From Candidatus Effluviviaceae Genus I sp. (GTDB lineage: Bacteria; Joyebacterota; Joyebacteria; Joyebacterales; Joyebacteraceae), in contig VGIX01000025.1 of NCBI GenBank assembly GCA_016867725.1, positions 1 to 26,344 on the forward strand: 26,344 nt of DNA, given 5' to 3'. Positions 15,758-23,002 of this stretch are shown piece by piece (position 1 is the first letter of the stretch; every line of letters starts with the position of its first letter). The position numbers and the translations under genes are program-made. The notes below the pieces were generated by a model. That model was given only the letters and a program-made list of their open reading frames with translations. It made no database searches and had not been told where the DNA came from.

Positions 15758-16805
15758 GCTTCCCGACCTCCCCGAAGCGCCGCGGCCTCGTCGTGCGGTC
15801 GATGAGCGGCGTGGCCACGTTCATGATCAGGATCGAGTAGCACACGCCCTCGGGGTAGCCGCCGACGAGCCTGATGACGCTCGTGAGAAGCCCGCACCCC
15901 ACGCCGAAGACGAGCATGCCCTTCGGCGAGACGGGCGACGTCACCATGTCGGTCGCCATGAAGAACGCCCCGAGCATGAGCCCGCCCGCGAGCACGTGGA
16001 AGAGCGCGTTGCCCGTGAAGAGCCCGTCGGGCCCGCCGAAGATCCAGGCCAGGGCCGCGACCGTCGCGATGTAGCTCACCGGGATCCGCCAGCCGATGTA
16101 CCGTTTGAACATGAGGTAGGCGGCGCCGATGAGGAGCAGGAGCGCGGAGGTCTCGCCGATGCACCCGCCGGTGTTTCCGAGGAACATGTGCATCGCCGTG
16201 TCCGGCGAGCCCAGGTCCGCGAGCACCTCGCGCGCCTGCGCGAGCTGGTGCGTGGACGACGCCGGGTCGGCGAGGATGGCGCCCGCCGTCCGCCAGACGC
16301 CGAGCGGCGTCGCCTGCGTGAGAACGTCCACGCCCTGAAGCGGCGCGCCGGAGAGCGTGCCGGCCCTCGCCGCGGCCCACGCCGTCGTCATGTGGACCGG
16401 CCACGACGCGGTGAGGAACGCGCGCCCGGCGAGCGCCGGGTTCAGCACGTTGTACCCCAGGCCGCCGAAGACCTGCTTGCCGATGGCTATGGAGAAGAGC
16501 GACCCCACGAGCGGCATCCAGAGCGGGACGCCCGGGGGCAGGTTGAACGCGAGGAGCAGGCCCGCGACGAGCGCGCTGCCGTCGGCGACGGTCACCGGGA
16601 CGCGCCGCATGCGCTGGATCGCCGCCTCCGTCGCCAGCGCGGTCACGCACGAGATGAGGACGATCAGAACGGCGCGCAACCCGAAGAAGTAGATCGAGCC
16701 CGCCAGGGCCGGCACGAGGGCGATGACGACGCCGTACATCACCTTCTCGACGGACACGCCCTCGCGGAGGTGGGGCGACGCGGACACGACCAGACGCTCC
16801 GGCAT
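15750..16805 (-). CDS. rnfD: Rnf complex membrane flavoprotein subunit RnfD
   Basis: 351 aa with about nine or ten membrane helices. It opens with MPERLVVSASPHLREG, the usual RnfD start; VTVADGSALVAGLLLAFNLP and GGLGYNVLNPALAGRAFL are family signatures. LTQATPLG contains Thr166, the site expected to carry covalent FMN (S/TGATPL in most relatives; here Gln replaces Gly). FMATDMVTSPVSPKGMLVFG and the GGYPEGVCYSILIMN segment close the protein. The start shares bases with the rnfC stop (TGATG). Confidence 0.96.
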   Translation of the reverse strand: MPERLVVSASPHLREGVSVEKVMYGVVIALVPALAGSIYFFGLRAVLIVLISCVTALATEAAIQRMRRVPVTVADGSALVAGLLLAFNLPPGVPLWMPLVGSLFSIAIGKQVFGGLGYNVLNPALAGRAFLTASWPVHMTTAWAAARAGTLSGAPLQGVDVLTQATPLGVWRTAGAILADPASSTHQLAQAREVLADLGSPDTAMHMFLGNTGGCIGETSALLLLIGAAYLMFKRYIGWRIPVSYIATVAALAWIFGGPDGLFTGNALFHVLAGGLMLGAFFMATDMVTSPVSPKGMLVFGVGCGLLTSVIRLVGGYPEGVCYSILIMNVATPLIDRTTRPRRFGEVGKRA

Positions 16806-18181
16806 CAGGCCCGGCCTCCCCTCTCCGCGGCCGCCGCGGCGGTCCTCTCCGCGGCCCGGGCCGCCGCCTTGCGCCGCTCGGCGCTCAGGTACTTGCCCAG
16901 CTTGAAGCTGTGCACGAGCGGCCGCCTGGACGGGCAGACGAACCCGCACGACCCGCACTCCATGCAGTCCTGAAGCCCGGCGGCGACGGCGTCGTCCGTC
17001 TTCCCCGCCGCAACGAGCTTCTCGAGCAGCGTCGGCACGAGCTTCATCGGGCAGGTCTCAACGCAGTTCCCGCAGCGCAGGCACGGATCGGGAGCCCTCC
17101 AGTCGATCTCGTCCGGAGCCAGGAGGAGCACTCCCGACATCCCCTTGACCACCGGCACGTCGAGGGTCGCCTGGGCGACGCCCATCATCGGGCCGCCCGA
17201 GATGACCTTCGCCACCTCCCCCGTCGCCCCGCCGGACTGCTCGACGAGCGAGGAGACGAGGGTGCCGATCCGCGCGAGGTAGTTCGCCGGACGCGCGAGC
17301 GGGGTTCCCGCGACCGTCACGACCCGTCTGACGAGCGGCATCCCCAGGTGGCACGCCTCGTACACCGCGAACGCCGTGCCGACGTTCTGCACGACGACGC
17401 CGACGTCCATGGGAAGACCGCCCGAGGGCACCCTGCGCCCGGTGAGCGCGTCGATGAGCTGCTTCTCCGCGCCCTGCGGGTACTTCACCTCGAGCGGGAC
17501 GACCTCGATGTCGGCGCCCGCCGGCGCCGCGCCGCGCATGGCCTGCACGGCGTCCATCTTGTTGGCCTCGATCCCGACGATGCCCTTGCGACACCCGAGG
17601 GCCCGCATGATGAGAAGGAGCCCCTTCACGATCTCGGCCGGTCTCTCGAGCATGAGCCTGTGGTCCGCCGTGAGCCACGGCTCGCACTCCGCCCCGTTCA
17701 GCACGGCGAGATCGATGGGCTTCGACTCGGGCGGTGACAGCTTGACGTGCGTGGGGAACGCCGCGCCGCCGAGCCCGACGACGCCCGCGTCGCGGACGGC
17801 GCGGCGGATGTCCTCGGGAGACAGCGAGTCGGGATCGCCTGGGGGCCGGACGGACTCGTGCCGGCGGTCGGCGCCGTCGCCCTCGATCACGATGGCGGGC
17901 CGCTCGCTGCCGAGCGGGTGCGGGAATCGCCCGACGGCCGCGACCTTGCCCGAGATCGGCGCGTGCACGGGGACCGACACGAAGCCGCTGGCGTCGCCGA
18001 TCCTCTGCCCGACGAGGACGGCGTCGCCGATGCGAACGCACGGCTCGGCCGGCGCGCCGAGCGACTGCCCGAGCGGCACGACGGCGCGCTCGGGCAGCGC
18101 GGCCTCGGTGATCTCGAGGTGCCTGGTGGAAGCCTTGCGTGTCGGCGGATGCGCTCCGCCGGAGAACGTCCTCAGCCTCAG
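16805..18181 (-). CDS. rnfC: Rnf complex NADH-binding subunit RnfC (CTG start proposed)
   Basis: Peripheral subunit where NAD is reduced. The core shows GLGGAAFPTHVKL (FMN/NADH site), LNGAECEPWLTADHRLML, and two 4Fe-4S motifs CLRCGNCVETCP and CMECGSCGFVCP, then an Ala/Arg/Glu-rich tail. The first conventional start in frame is GTG 18079, which would begin inside the conserved core. The same frame upstream encodes LRLRTFSGGAHPPTRKAST, the family N-terminus (TFxGGxHPPxxK), with a stop (TGA) before it and no ATG, GTG or TTG between. The best start is CTG 18181-18179, 7 bases after GGGAG, giving 458 aa. A 34-residue truncation would remove sequence conserved in nearly all RnfC. Confidence 0.95.
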   Translation of the reverse strand: MRLRTFSGGAHPPTRKASTRHLEITEAALPERAVVPLGQSLGAPAEPCVRIGDAVLVGQRIGDASGFVSVPVHAPISGKVAAVGRFPHPLGSERPAIVIEGDGADRRHESVRPPGDPDSLSPEDIRRAVRDAGVVGLGGAAFPTHVKLSPPESKPIDLAVLNGAECEPWLTADHRLMLERPAEIVKGLLLIMRALGCRKGIVGIEANKMDAVQAMRGAAPAGADIEVVPLEVKYPQGAEKQLIDALTGRRVPSGGLPMDVGVVVQNVGTAFAVYEACHLGMPLVRRVVTVAGTPLARPANYLARIGTLVSSLVEQSGGATGEVAKVISGGPMMGVAQATLDVPVVKGMSGVLLLAPDEIDWRAPDPCLRCGNCVETCPMKLVPTLLEKLVAAGKTDDAVAAGLQDCMECGSCGFVCPSRRPLVHSFKLGKYLSAERRKAAARAAERTAAAAAERGGRA

Positions 18182-18188
18182 GTCAGGA

Positions 18189-18193
18189 CTCCC
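18189..18193 (-). promoter_or_regulatory. Ribosome binding site pointing to a CTG start of rnfC
   Basis: GGGAG on the minus strand, 7 bases (tcctgac) before CTG at 18181-18179. The spacing equals that at the proposed CTG start of rsfS. Confidence 0.55.
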
Positions 18194-18213
18194 GGGTCAG
18201 CGTCCCGGCCCGC

Positions 18214-18237
18214 CCCGGCCGCCGCGTGGCCGCCGGG
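18214..18237 (-). other. GC-rich hairpin between the lipoprotein gene and rnfC
   Basis: Arms CCCGGC and GCCGGG enclose a G-G mismatch, three further pairs and a 4-base loop (ACGC). No T run follows, so it is a poor terminator; it could mark RNA processing or a stability boundary between the first gene and the rnf genes. The 70-base gap holds no promoter-like AT-rich element that I can see. Confidence 0.4.
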
Positions 18238-18251
18238 TCGGGCGCACGGCG

Positions 18252-19157
18252 CTAGGACTGAAGCTCGATGACGAGCTTCGACTTGATGCCCATCTCCACC
18301 GTGCCGGACGCGGCGGCGGACGCGACGGAGGCACCTTCGCCTTTGAGCGTCATGTTCGAGTTGCTCGAGCTCCAGACGACGAGACCGTCCTCGGTCGAGA
18401 TGAGCATGGTCCCATCCGTGGTCCCGCGCCCGGACATGAGCCACACCTCGCCGCCCTGCTCGGCGCGCCCCTCGAACTCGAAGTTCGTGACGCGCCGGAT
18501 CTCCGCGCACGGGATGTCGTACCTGCGCTTGAACCCCAGCACGGTGTACGTGGACTCGCCCACGAAGTCGCGGTCGGCCCGCGTCGTGATGGTGGGGATG
18601 TTGTACGGCTCCGTCCAGGTCATGCCGACGGTCAGCGGCTCGGCAGGCAGGCTCGGAAGCACGTCATAGAGGAGCATGGCGAACTGACCCGCTCCGGACT
18701 CCAGCACGGCCTCGCCGGACAAGCCCGCCCAGCTCTCGATGGCGCCCGCCGGGGAGAGCGTGAACTGCAGCACCTTGCCCCTCAGGGTCGCGACGTCCTT
18801 GTCGGCCATCATCTGGTCGCCGACCGTGCGGGACCCGGCGGCGTAGTCGAAGCGCATGTCCATCTCGACCTTTTCGTCGCCGGCCTTCGTGATCGTGCAC
18901 GTGGTCCGGAGCTCATGCGACGTGGCGATCGACTGCTCGTAGCCCACCCGCTTCACGCCGGACTGGCTCTCGACCTTGAAGCGGTACTTCATCGTCTGGC
19001 CCTGCTCGAACGAGCGCGTGACGGCCACCGGCGTGCCGGAGGCGTCCACCGCGGCGGTCCCGCCTCCCCCGCCCGCGGCGCAGCCGATGACGAGCCCGGA
19101 CGCGGCAATGAGAACGACATGCGCCGCGATCGAGAACGAGACGATACGCGTGTTCAT
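18252..19157 (-). CDS. Putative lipoprotein of unknown function heading the rnf cluster
   Basis: 301 aa. The N-terminus MNTRIVSFSIAAHVVLIAA leads to a lipobox (LVIGC), followed by a Gly/Ala-rich stretch, so it is probably a lipoprotein. The mature part is beta-rich: EQGQTMKYRFKVES, TCTITKAGDEKVEMDMRFDY, GKVLQFTLSPAGAIESWAG, VGMTWTEPYNIPT and FEFEGRAEQGGEVWLMSGRG. Repeated short strands, with phrases about weighted sums and thresholds absent, recall DUF6263-like proteins, but I do not assign a family. No catalytic motif was recognised. ATG at 19157 has AAGGAGG 7 bases before it. It is 70 bases upstream of rnfC in the same direction, with only a hairpin between, and probably shares the transcript. 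Confidence 0.82.
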   Translation of the reverse strand: MNTRIVSFSIAAHVVLIAASGLVIGCAAGGGGGTAAVDASGTPVAVTRSFEQGQTMKYRFKVESQSGVKRVGYEQSIATSHELRTTCTITKAGDEKVEMDMRFDYAAGSRTVGDQMMADKDVATLRGKVLQFTLSPAGAIESWAGLSGEAVLESGAGQFAMLLYDVLPSLPAEPLTVGMTWTEPYNIPTITTRADRDFVGESTYTVLGFKRRYDIPCAEIRRVTNFEFEGRAEQGGEVWLMSGRGTTDGTMLISTEDGLVVWSSSNSNMTLKGEGASVASAAASGTVEMGIKSKLVIELQS

Positions 19158-19182
19158 CCCGAGGCCTCCTTTCGGGCCGCCG

Positions 19183-19221
19183 GGCGCGCCGCTTTCCCGC
19201 GCGCCAGACGGGCAGACCCGT
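19183..19221 (-). other. Two adjacent inverted repeats in the lipoprotein gene leader
   Basis: First repeat ACGGG-N4-CCCGT (19221-19208); second GGCGCGC-N9-GCGCGCC (19205-19183), ending some 20 bases before the ribosome binding site. Neither has a T run. They may act as a terminator of nrdD-trx transcripts, an attenuator, or a 5' stabiliser. Confidence 0.35.
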
Positions 19222-19227
19222 ACCCGG

Positions 19228-19233
19228 AGTCTA
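19228..19233 (-). promoter_or_regulatory. Possible extended -10 element for the lipoprotein-rnf operon
   Basis: TGGTAGACT on the minus strand fits an extended -10 (TGn before TAGACT). The -35 region at 18 bases (TGTGCG) is poor. The same TAGACT hexamer is the -10 of the better promoter at 25270-25299. Confidence 0.3.
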
Positions 19234-19269
19234 CCACAGACACAGCCCTGCCGCACAGGTGGTTCCCGC

Positions 19270-19590
19270 CTAGGGGAGGGCGACGTCCGCGGGCGCGTCC
19301 TCGCCGTCCTGCGCGGGCACGGTCGCCCCGAGAGCCGCCCTGAGTTCCAGCGACGTCGGCGGCCGGCGGACCCACCGCGCGACCTCCGAGTCCGAATCCT
19401 CGAGGATGATGGCCGGAATGTCGCGGACCTCCCGCATGGCGGCCTCGACGAGGCCGTCCTCCGTGGAGGTGTTGTGCGTCTCCCGCTCAACGCGGTCCGA
19501 GGCGTTCCACCTCGCCAGGAAGAACTCGACCTTCTCGCGCGCCTTCTTGCAGGCGTCGCACCCGTCCTTGACGAAGTAGACGAGCTTCAT
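19270..19590 (-). CDS. Thioredoxin-fold protein coupled to nrdD
   Basis: 106 aa. MKLVYFVKDGCDACKKAREK begins with a beta strand and the redox pair Cys11-Asp-Ala-Cys14 at the start of the first helix; VRDIPAIILEDSD contains the expected cis-proline (IPA) and the next strand, matching a thioredoxin/glutaredoxin fold. The last 15 residues are Asp/Ala/Pro-rich. Its ATG overlaps the nrdD stop (ATGA), so both are translated from one message. Some anaerobic RNRs take electrons from a thioredoxin or NrdH-like protein instead of formate; the coupling suggests this protein as the dithiol donor, an inference. It is not a standard TrxA (no WCGPC). Confidence 0.85.
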   Translation of the reverse strand: MKLVYFVKDGCDACKKAREKVEFFLARWNASDRVERETHNTSTEDGLVEAAMREVRDIPAIILEDSDSEVARWVRRPPTSLELRAALGATVPAQDGEDAPADVALP

Positions 19591-22160
19591 TCGATGCGGC
19601 TCCTGTGACGGTCGCCCAGCTCCGCCTGCTTGCCGACGTTCCAGCCCGACACCTTCGAGAAGTACCCCGTGACCCGCGTGATGCCGTCGACCTGCACCGA
19701 GCCGCAGCGCGGACAGGAATCCACGAGGCCTCTCATGACGCGAAGGCACCTGTTGCAGGTGGTGAACTCCGGAGAGAACGCGATCTGGGCGTTGCCCGTG
19801 CTCGCGAAGGTCCTCTTGACGAAGCTCGCGACGGCGCGCTTGTCGGGACGGCTGTCCGCGATCCACACGTGCGAGAGCGCCCCGGCTTCGATCATGTCGT
19901 GGAACTTGCCTTCCTTCTTGACCCGCTCGATGGCGCTGATCGGGTGCGACACGTTCAGGAAGGTCGAGTTCGTGTAGTACACCTCACCCGTCGCCGTGTT
20001 GCCCTTGACGACCCTCGCCGCCTGGATCGGGAAGTGGTCGAGGTCCAGCTTCGCCATCCGGTAGGCGCACGACTCCGCCGGCGTCTGCTCGAGCACGAAT
20101 CGCATGCCCGTCTCTGCCGACGCCCTCTCGCACGCGAGCTTGAGGTGCGCGACGATCCGGAGCCCGAGCCTGAACGCCCGTTCCGACTCGTGCAGCTCCT
20201 CCCCCGTGTGGCTCTGCACCGCCTCGTTGAGGCCGAGGAGGCCGATGAGGTGCGTCACGCGGTGCATCCTGAGGTACGGCTGGCCGTCGAGCCGCATGGT
20301 GAGCAGCGCGAGCGGCCCGTGGTCCCCCATCGCCAGCAGGTTCTCGATGATCTCCCGCTTCTGCTGGTGCGCGGCGACCGCGACGGCCAGGAGCTGATCG
20401 AGCTTCTCGATGAGCTTCTCGTCGCTGCCCTCCGCCGCGTACGCGGCGCGCGGGAGATTCAACGTCACGTTCTGCAGCGCCGAGTACCGCATCCGCCACG
20501 GCTGTGCCGCGTCGTCGAGGTCGGACTGCTCGAGCTTGAACGACAGCCTGCAGCACTCGGAGATCTTGGCCGTCTCGCCCCGGTCGAACACGAAGTACGT
20601 GTTGCCCTTGTCCGCGGCCACGTCCGAGATGTGCAGCAGGAAGTCCTCGTGACCCGGCGTGCGGAAGAACTCGTCCGTGATGTGCACGAGCGGCTTCGGG
20701 AAGAAGAAGGGCCGGCCCGTGCCGTCGCCCTGCTTGTAGATGTCGAACAGGGCCATCGCGAAGCGCTGGGCCTCGCGCTGGTAGTCGCGGTAGGTCTTGC
20801 CGGTTTCCCTCCCGCCGGGACCGATCGCCGGGACGGACTCGAAGTGCTTCGGCGTCTCCCAGTAGATGTTGATGTCGCTGAAGATCGCCTGCCCGCCTCG
20901 CGCAACGCTCTGCTGCGAGTACTCGAACACGAGCATCTCGGCGAGCTGGTGGACGTCCCGGTCCGAGAGACCCTCGAGGAACGGCGAGAAGAACACGTTC
21001 ACGGCGTCCCAGCCGATCGCACCGGCGAAGTGACCCTGAAGCGCCGCCGAGAACTTCACCATGTGCGCGAGGAGAATGTCGGGATGCTTGGCCGGCTTCG
21101 CGATCGAGATCGCGTTCGGCAGGTGCAGCCCGAACTTCTTCACGTACTCGAGCGACTGCCCGGAGCAGTACGGCCGGTCGAAGAAGCCGAGGTCGTGAAG
21201 GTGGATGTCGCCGCGCGTGTGCGCGTCGGCGACGTCCTGCGAGAACACCGCAAGAAGCGCGTACTGCTTCTTCACCGCCTCGGCGAGCGTCATGTTCGTC
21301 GCCTCGGGGTTGTGCGGGATGTTCGCGTTCTCCTTGTTCGGCATGAGGATGATGCGCTCGGCGTCGTACAACGGCACGCCGAGCCGCGTGTGCTTCCGCC
21401 GCGCGGCCTCGAGCCCGTGCTCGACGAGCTTCGCGTCCACGAGCTCGCGGATGAGCGGCGCCGTGATCACGCTCGTCTTCGAGAGGACGATCTGGTCCTC
21501 GACCTCGCGGCTGATCTTCTCGGCGACGTCGACGCTGACGTCCGCTTCCCTCACGAGGGTCTCGACGATCTTCTCGCGGTCCCAGACGATCATGTCGTCC
21601 GCGGAGGTCCTCACGAAGAGCGCGAGATCGGTCGCATCCACCGACCGCGCGGCGCCCATGCGCTCGAGCCCGGGGAGGTCCGCCCGGACCTCCTTCCGCC
21701 GAACCCTCGCCCGCTTGTCCCTGTAGAGGATGAAGGCCTTGGCCGTCTTGGCGTGGCCGCGCTCGATGAGGACCTTCTCGATGGAGTCCTGTATCTCCTC
21801 AACCTGCGGCAGGTTATCGCCTCTCTCGGAGTAGAGGTACAGGAGAACCTCGTCTGTCAGGCGCTCTGCGGTCTCCCGGTCCCTGCCCCCCACCTCCTGG
21901 GCGGCCTTGAAGATGGCCTCGGTGATCTTCTTCCGCTCGAACGGGACGATCGTCCCGCTGCGCTTCCTCACGAGGCGGAAGAGCCTGCTCGCGAGTCGGC
22001 GGTGCAGACCGAGGATCTCCTCCTCGTCCATCACGAACCGCAGACGACTGGGAAGCGCGTCGTCCTGGGCCGGCTCCGTGCCCGCGTCCACGGTAGCGTC
22101 GGTCATCGTCTCTGCCGCTTCCTGGTCGACCAGGGACATGTCGTCGTTCACGGTCGGCAT
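19587..22160 (-). CDS. nrdD: Anaerobic (class III) ribonucleoside-triphosphate reductase
   Basis: 857 aa glycyl-radical enzyme making dNTPs without oxygen. Two ATP-cone-like domains precede the core: SGTIVPFERKKITEAIFKAA to AKAFILYRDKRARVRR (about 62-150), and DDMIVWDREKIVETLVREAD to RRKHTRLGVPLY. The core shows IPHNPEATNMTLAEAVKKQY, DIHLHDLGFFDRPYCSGQSL, GNTYFVFDRGETAKISECC, SALQNVTLNLPRAAY and AESCAYRMAKLD. Near the C-terminus a four-cysteine zinc site (CNRC, CPRC) precedes RVTGYFSKVSGWNVGK, where Gly832 is the radical site. ATG 22160 has GGAG 8 bases upstream; ATG 22346 is rejected because it sits on the promoter. No NrdG activase is adjacent. Confidence 0.96.
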   Translation of the reverse strand: MPTVNDDMSLVDQEAAETMTDATVDAGTEPAQDDALPSRLRFVMDEEEILGLHRRLASRLFRLVRKRSGTIVPFERKKITEAIFKAAQEVGGRDRETAERLTDEVLLYLYSERGDNLPQVEEIQDSIEKVLIERGHAKTAKAFILYRDKRARVRRKEVRADLPGLERMGAARSVDATDLALFVRTSADDMIVWDREKIVETLVREADVSVDVAEKISREVEDQIVLSKTSVITAPLIRELVDAKLVEHGLEAARRKHTRLGVPLYDAERIILMPNKENANIPHNPEATNMTLAEAVKKQYALLAVFSQDVADAHTRGDIHLHDLGFFDRPYCSGQSLEYVKKFGLHLPNAISIAKPAKHPDILLAHMVKFSAALQGHFAGAIGWDAVNVFFSPFLEGLSDRDVHQLAEMLVFEYSQQSVARGGQAIFSDINIYWETPKHFESVPAIGPGGRETGKTYRDYQREAQRFAMALFDIYKQGDGTGRPFFFPKPLVHITDEFFRTPGHEDFLLHISDVAADKGNTYFVFDRGETAKISECCRLSFKLEQSDLDDAAQPWRMRYSALQNVTLNLPRAAYAAEGSDEKLIEKLDQLLAVAVAAHQQKREIIENLLAMGDHGPLALLTMRLDGQPYLRMHRVTHLIGLLGLNEAVQSHTGEELHESERAFRLGLRIVAHLKLACERASAETGMRFVLEQTPAESCAYRMAKLDLDHFPIQAARVVKGNTATGEVYYTNSTFLNVSHPISAIERVKKEGKFHDMIEAGALSHVWIADSRPDKRAVASFVKRTFASTGNAQIAFSPEFTTCNRCLRVMRGLVDSCPRCGSVQVDGITRVTGYFSKVSGWNVGKQAELGDRHRSRIE

Positions 22161-22338
22161 GCGTCGGACTCCACGTTCGCAGTCAGTGCCCCGACTCGCG
22201 CCGTCCACGAGCGCGCCGGGCGATCGTGGACCTCGTGTTCGGAGATGGTCAGATTCTGATTGGGGTTGCCTGTTCGGAAGGGACGCTGCGCACGACCATG
22301 TCGTCGCTCCATCCGCGAGCCCGCCTCCGTCATGAGCG
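22161..22338 (-). promoter_or_regulatory. Long structured 5' leader of nrdD
   Basis: About 178 bases separate the predicted transcription start from ATG 22160. A strong hairpin has arms GTCCACGA (22231-22224) and TCGTGGAC (22210-22203), one mismatch, three more pairs and a 5-base loop. The strand TCCACG of its 5' arm can instead pair with CGTGGA (22175-22170), which overlaps the ribosome binding site, so two exclusive folds are possible. A palindrome TCAGATTCTGA lies at 22259-22249, and ACGAC-atg-GTCGT forms a smaller stem further upstream. I saw no AT-rich NrdR-box-like site. I do not recognise a known riboswitch class. Confidence 0.45.
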
Positions 22339-22344
22339 AGCGGC

Positions 22345-22374
22345 ATGGTAGCAACGCGGCTCGACGCGTGTCAA
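22345..22374 (-). promoter_or_regulatory. Sigma70-type promoter of nrdD
   Basis: Minus strand: consensus -35 TTGACA (22374-22369), 18-base spacer, -10 TACCAT (22350-22345) preceded by TGC (extended -10). The surrounding bases (ATTCGTTG upstream) are less GC-rich than the genes. This is the most convincing promoter in the window. Confidence 0.65.
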
Positions 22375-22462
22375 CAACGAATGCGGTGGAATCGCGTCGC
22401 GCGCGAAAGCGAGTGGCGGGAGCGGTCACCGCGGCGAGGCAGGCGCACTTACGGCCCCGTCG

Positions 22463-22490
22463 CCACCGGCGGCGAAACCGCCGCCGGCGG
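22463..22490 (-). terminator. Hairpin after the dCMP deaminase gene
   Basis: Perfect 9-base arms CCGGCGGCG and CGCCGCCGG around a 4-base loop (22466-22487), with two more pairs after one mismatch. It starts about 9 bases after the deaminase stop and lies before the nrdD promoter, where a transcript end is expected. There is no T tract after it in the direction of transcription, so it may be a factor-assisted end or a 3' stabiliser. Confidence 0.5.
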
Positions 22491-22498
22491 AGGCGGGG

Positions 22499-22969
22499 TC
22501 ACGGCCGCGGCGCCCTCACGGCGTCGTCGAGGGTGACGACCTCGATCGCGGCCTGCGCCAGCATGTCGGCCGCGAGCTCGTCGGGATAGCCGTCGTCGGT
22601 CACGACGCGGACGATGCCGGCGTTGATGATCATCTTCGCGCAGACCGAGCAGGGGTGATGCGTCGTGTAGATCGTCGAACCGGCGATGACCGTCCCGTGG
22701 TTCGCGGACTGGATGATGCCGTTCTGCTCCGCGTGGATCCCGCGGCACAGTTCGTGCCTCTCGCCCGACGGGACCCTGAGACGCTCGCGCACGCATCCGG
22801 TCTCGGAGCAGTGAGGCAGTCCCGCGGGCGCTCCGTTGTACCCGGTCGCGAGGATCCGCCGGTCCTTCACGATGACCGCGCCGACCTTCCGCCGAAGGCA
22901 GGTCGCCCGCCCCGCGACGAGGCGGGCGATGCTCATGAAGTACTCGTCCCACGAGGGGCGCTGCGTCAC
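22499..22969 (-). CDS. Deoxycytidylate (dCMP) deaminase / ComEB family
   Basis: 156 aa zinc enzyme converting dCMP to dUMP, the thymidylate precursor. The start reads [20 protein letters not shown] and [21 protein letters not shown] as in the family; zinc ligands and the catalytic glutamate lie in HAEQN (His79, Glu81) and PCSVC (Cys107, Cys110). An extra [11 protein letters not shown] segment with cysteines 54 and 59 corresponds to the additional zinc-site region of ComEB/dCMP deaminases. GTG start at 22969 with GGGGAG 8 bases before it; 33 bases after glyA. The neighbours fit: GlyA supplies methylene-tetrahydrofolate for dUMP methylation and NrdD supplies dNTPs. Confidence 0.94.
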   Translation of the reverse strand: MTQRPSWDEYFMSIARLVAGRATCLRRKVGAVIVKDRRILATGYNGAPAGLPHCSETGCVRERLRVPSGERHELCRGIHAEQNGIIQSANHGTVIAGSTIYTTHHPCSVCAKMIINAGIVRVVTDDGYPDELAADMLAQAAIEVVTLDDAVRAPRP

Positions 22970-23002
22970 CGACTCCGCTCCCCGGGCAACCGCGAAAGCG
23001 CC

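Noticed and set aside
19605-22259. An 884-codon plus-strand open frame antisense to nrdD
   Set aside because: Same GC-bias shadow: Arg/Leu/Val-rich translation with no recognisable motif, while nrdD on the opposite strand is unmistakable.
22161-22346. N-terminal extension of NrdD to an ATG at 22346
   Set aside because: The ATG lies inside the predicted -10 element, the 62 extra residues are low-complexity and unlike NrdD, and ATG 22160 has a proper ribosome binding site.
22463-22490. A classical intrinsic terminator
   Set aside because: The stem is strong but no T tract follows on the transcribed strand, so it is recorded only as a hairpin with modest confidence as a transcript end.
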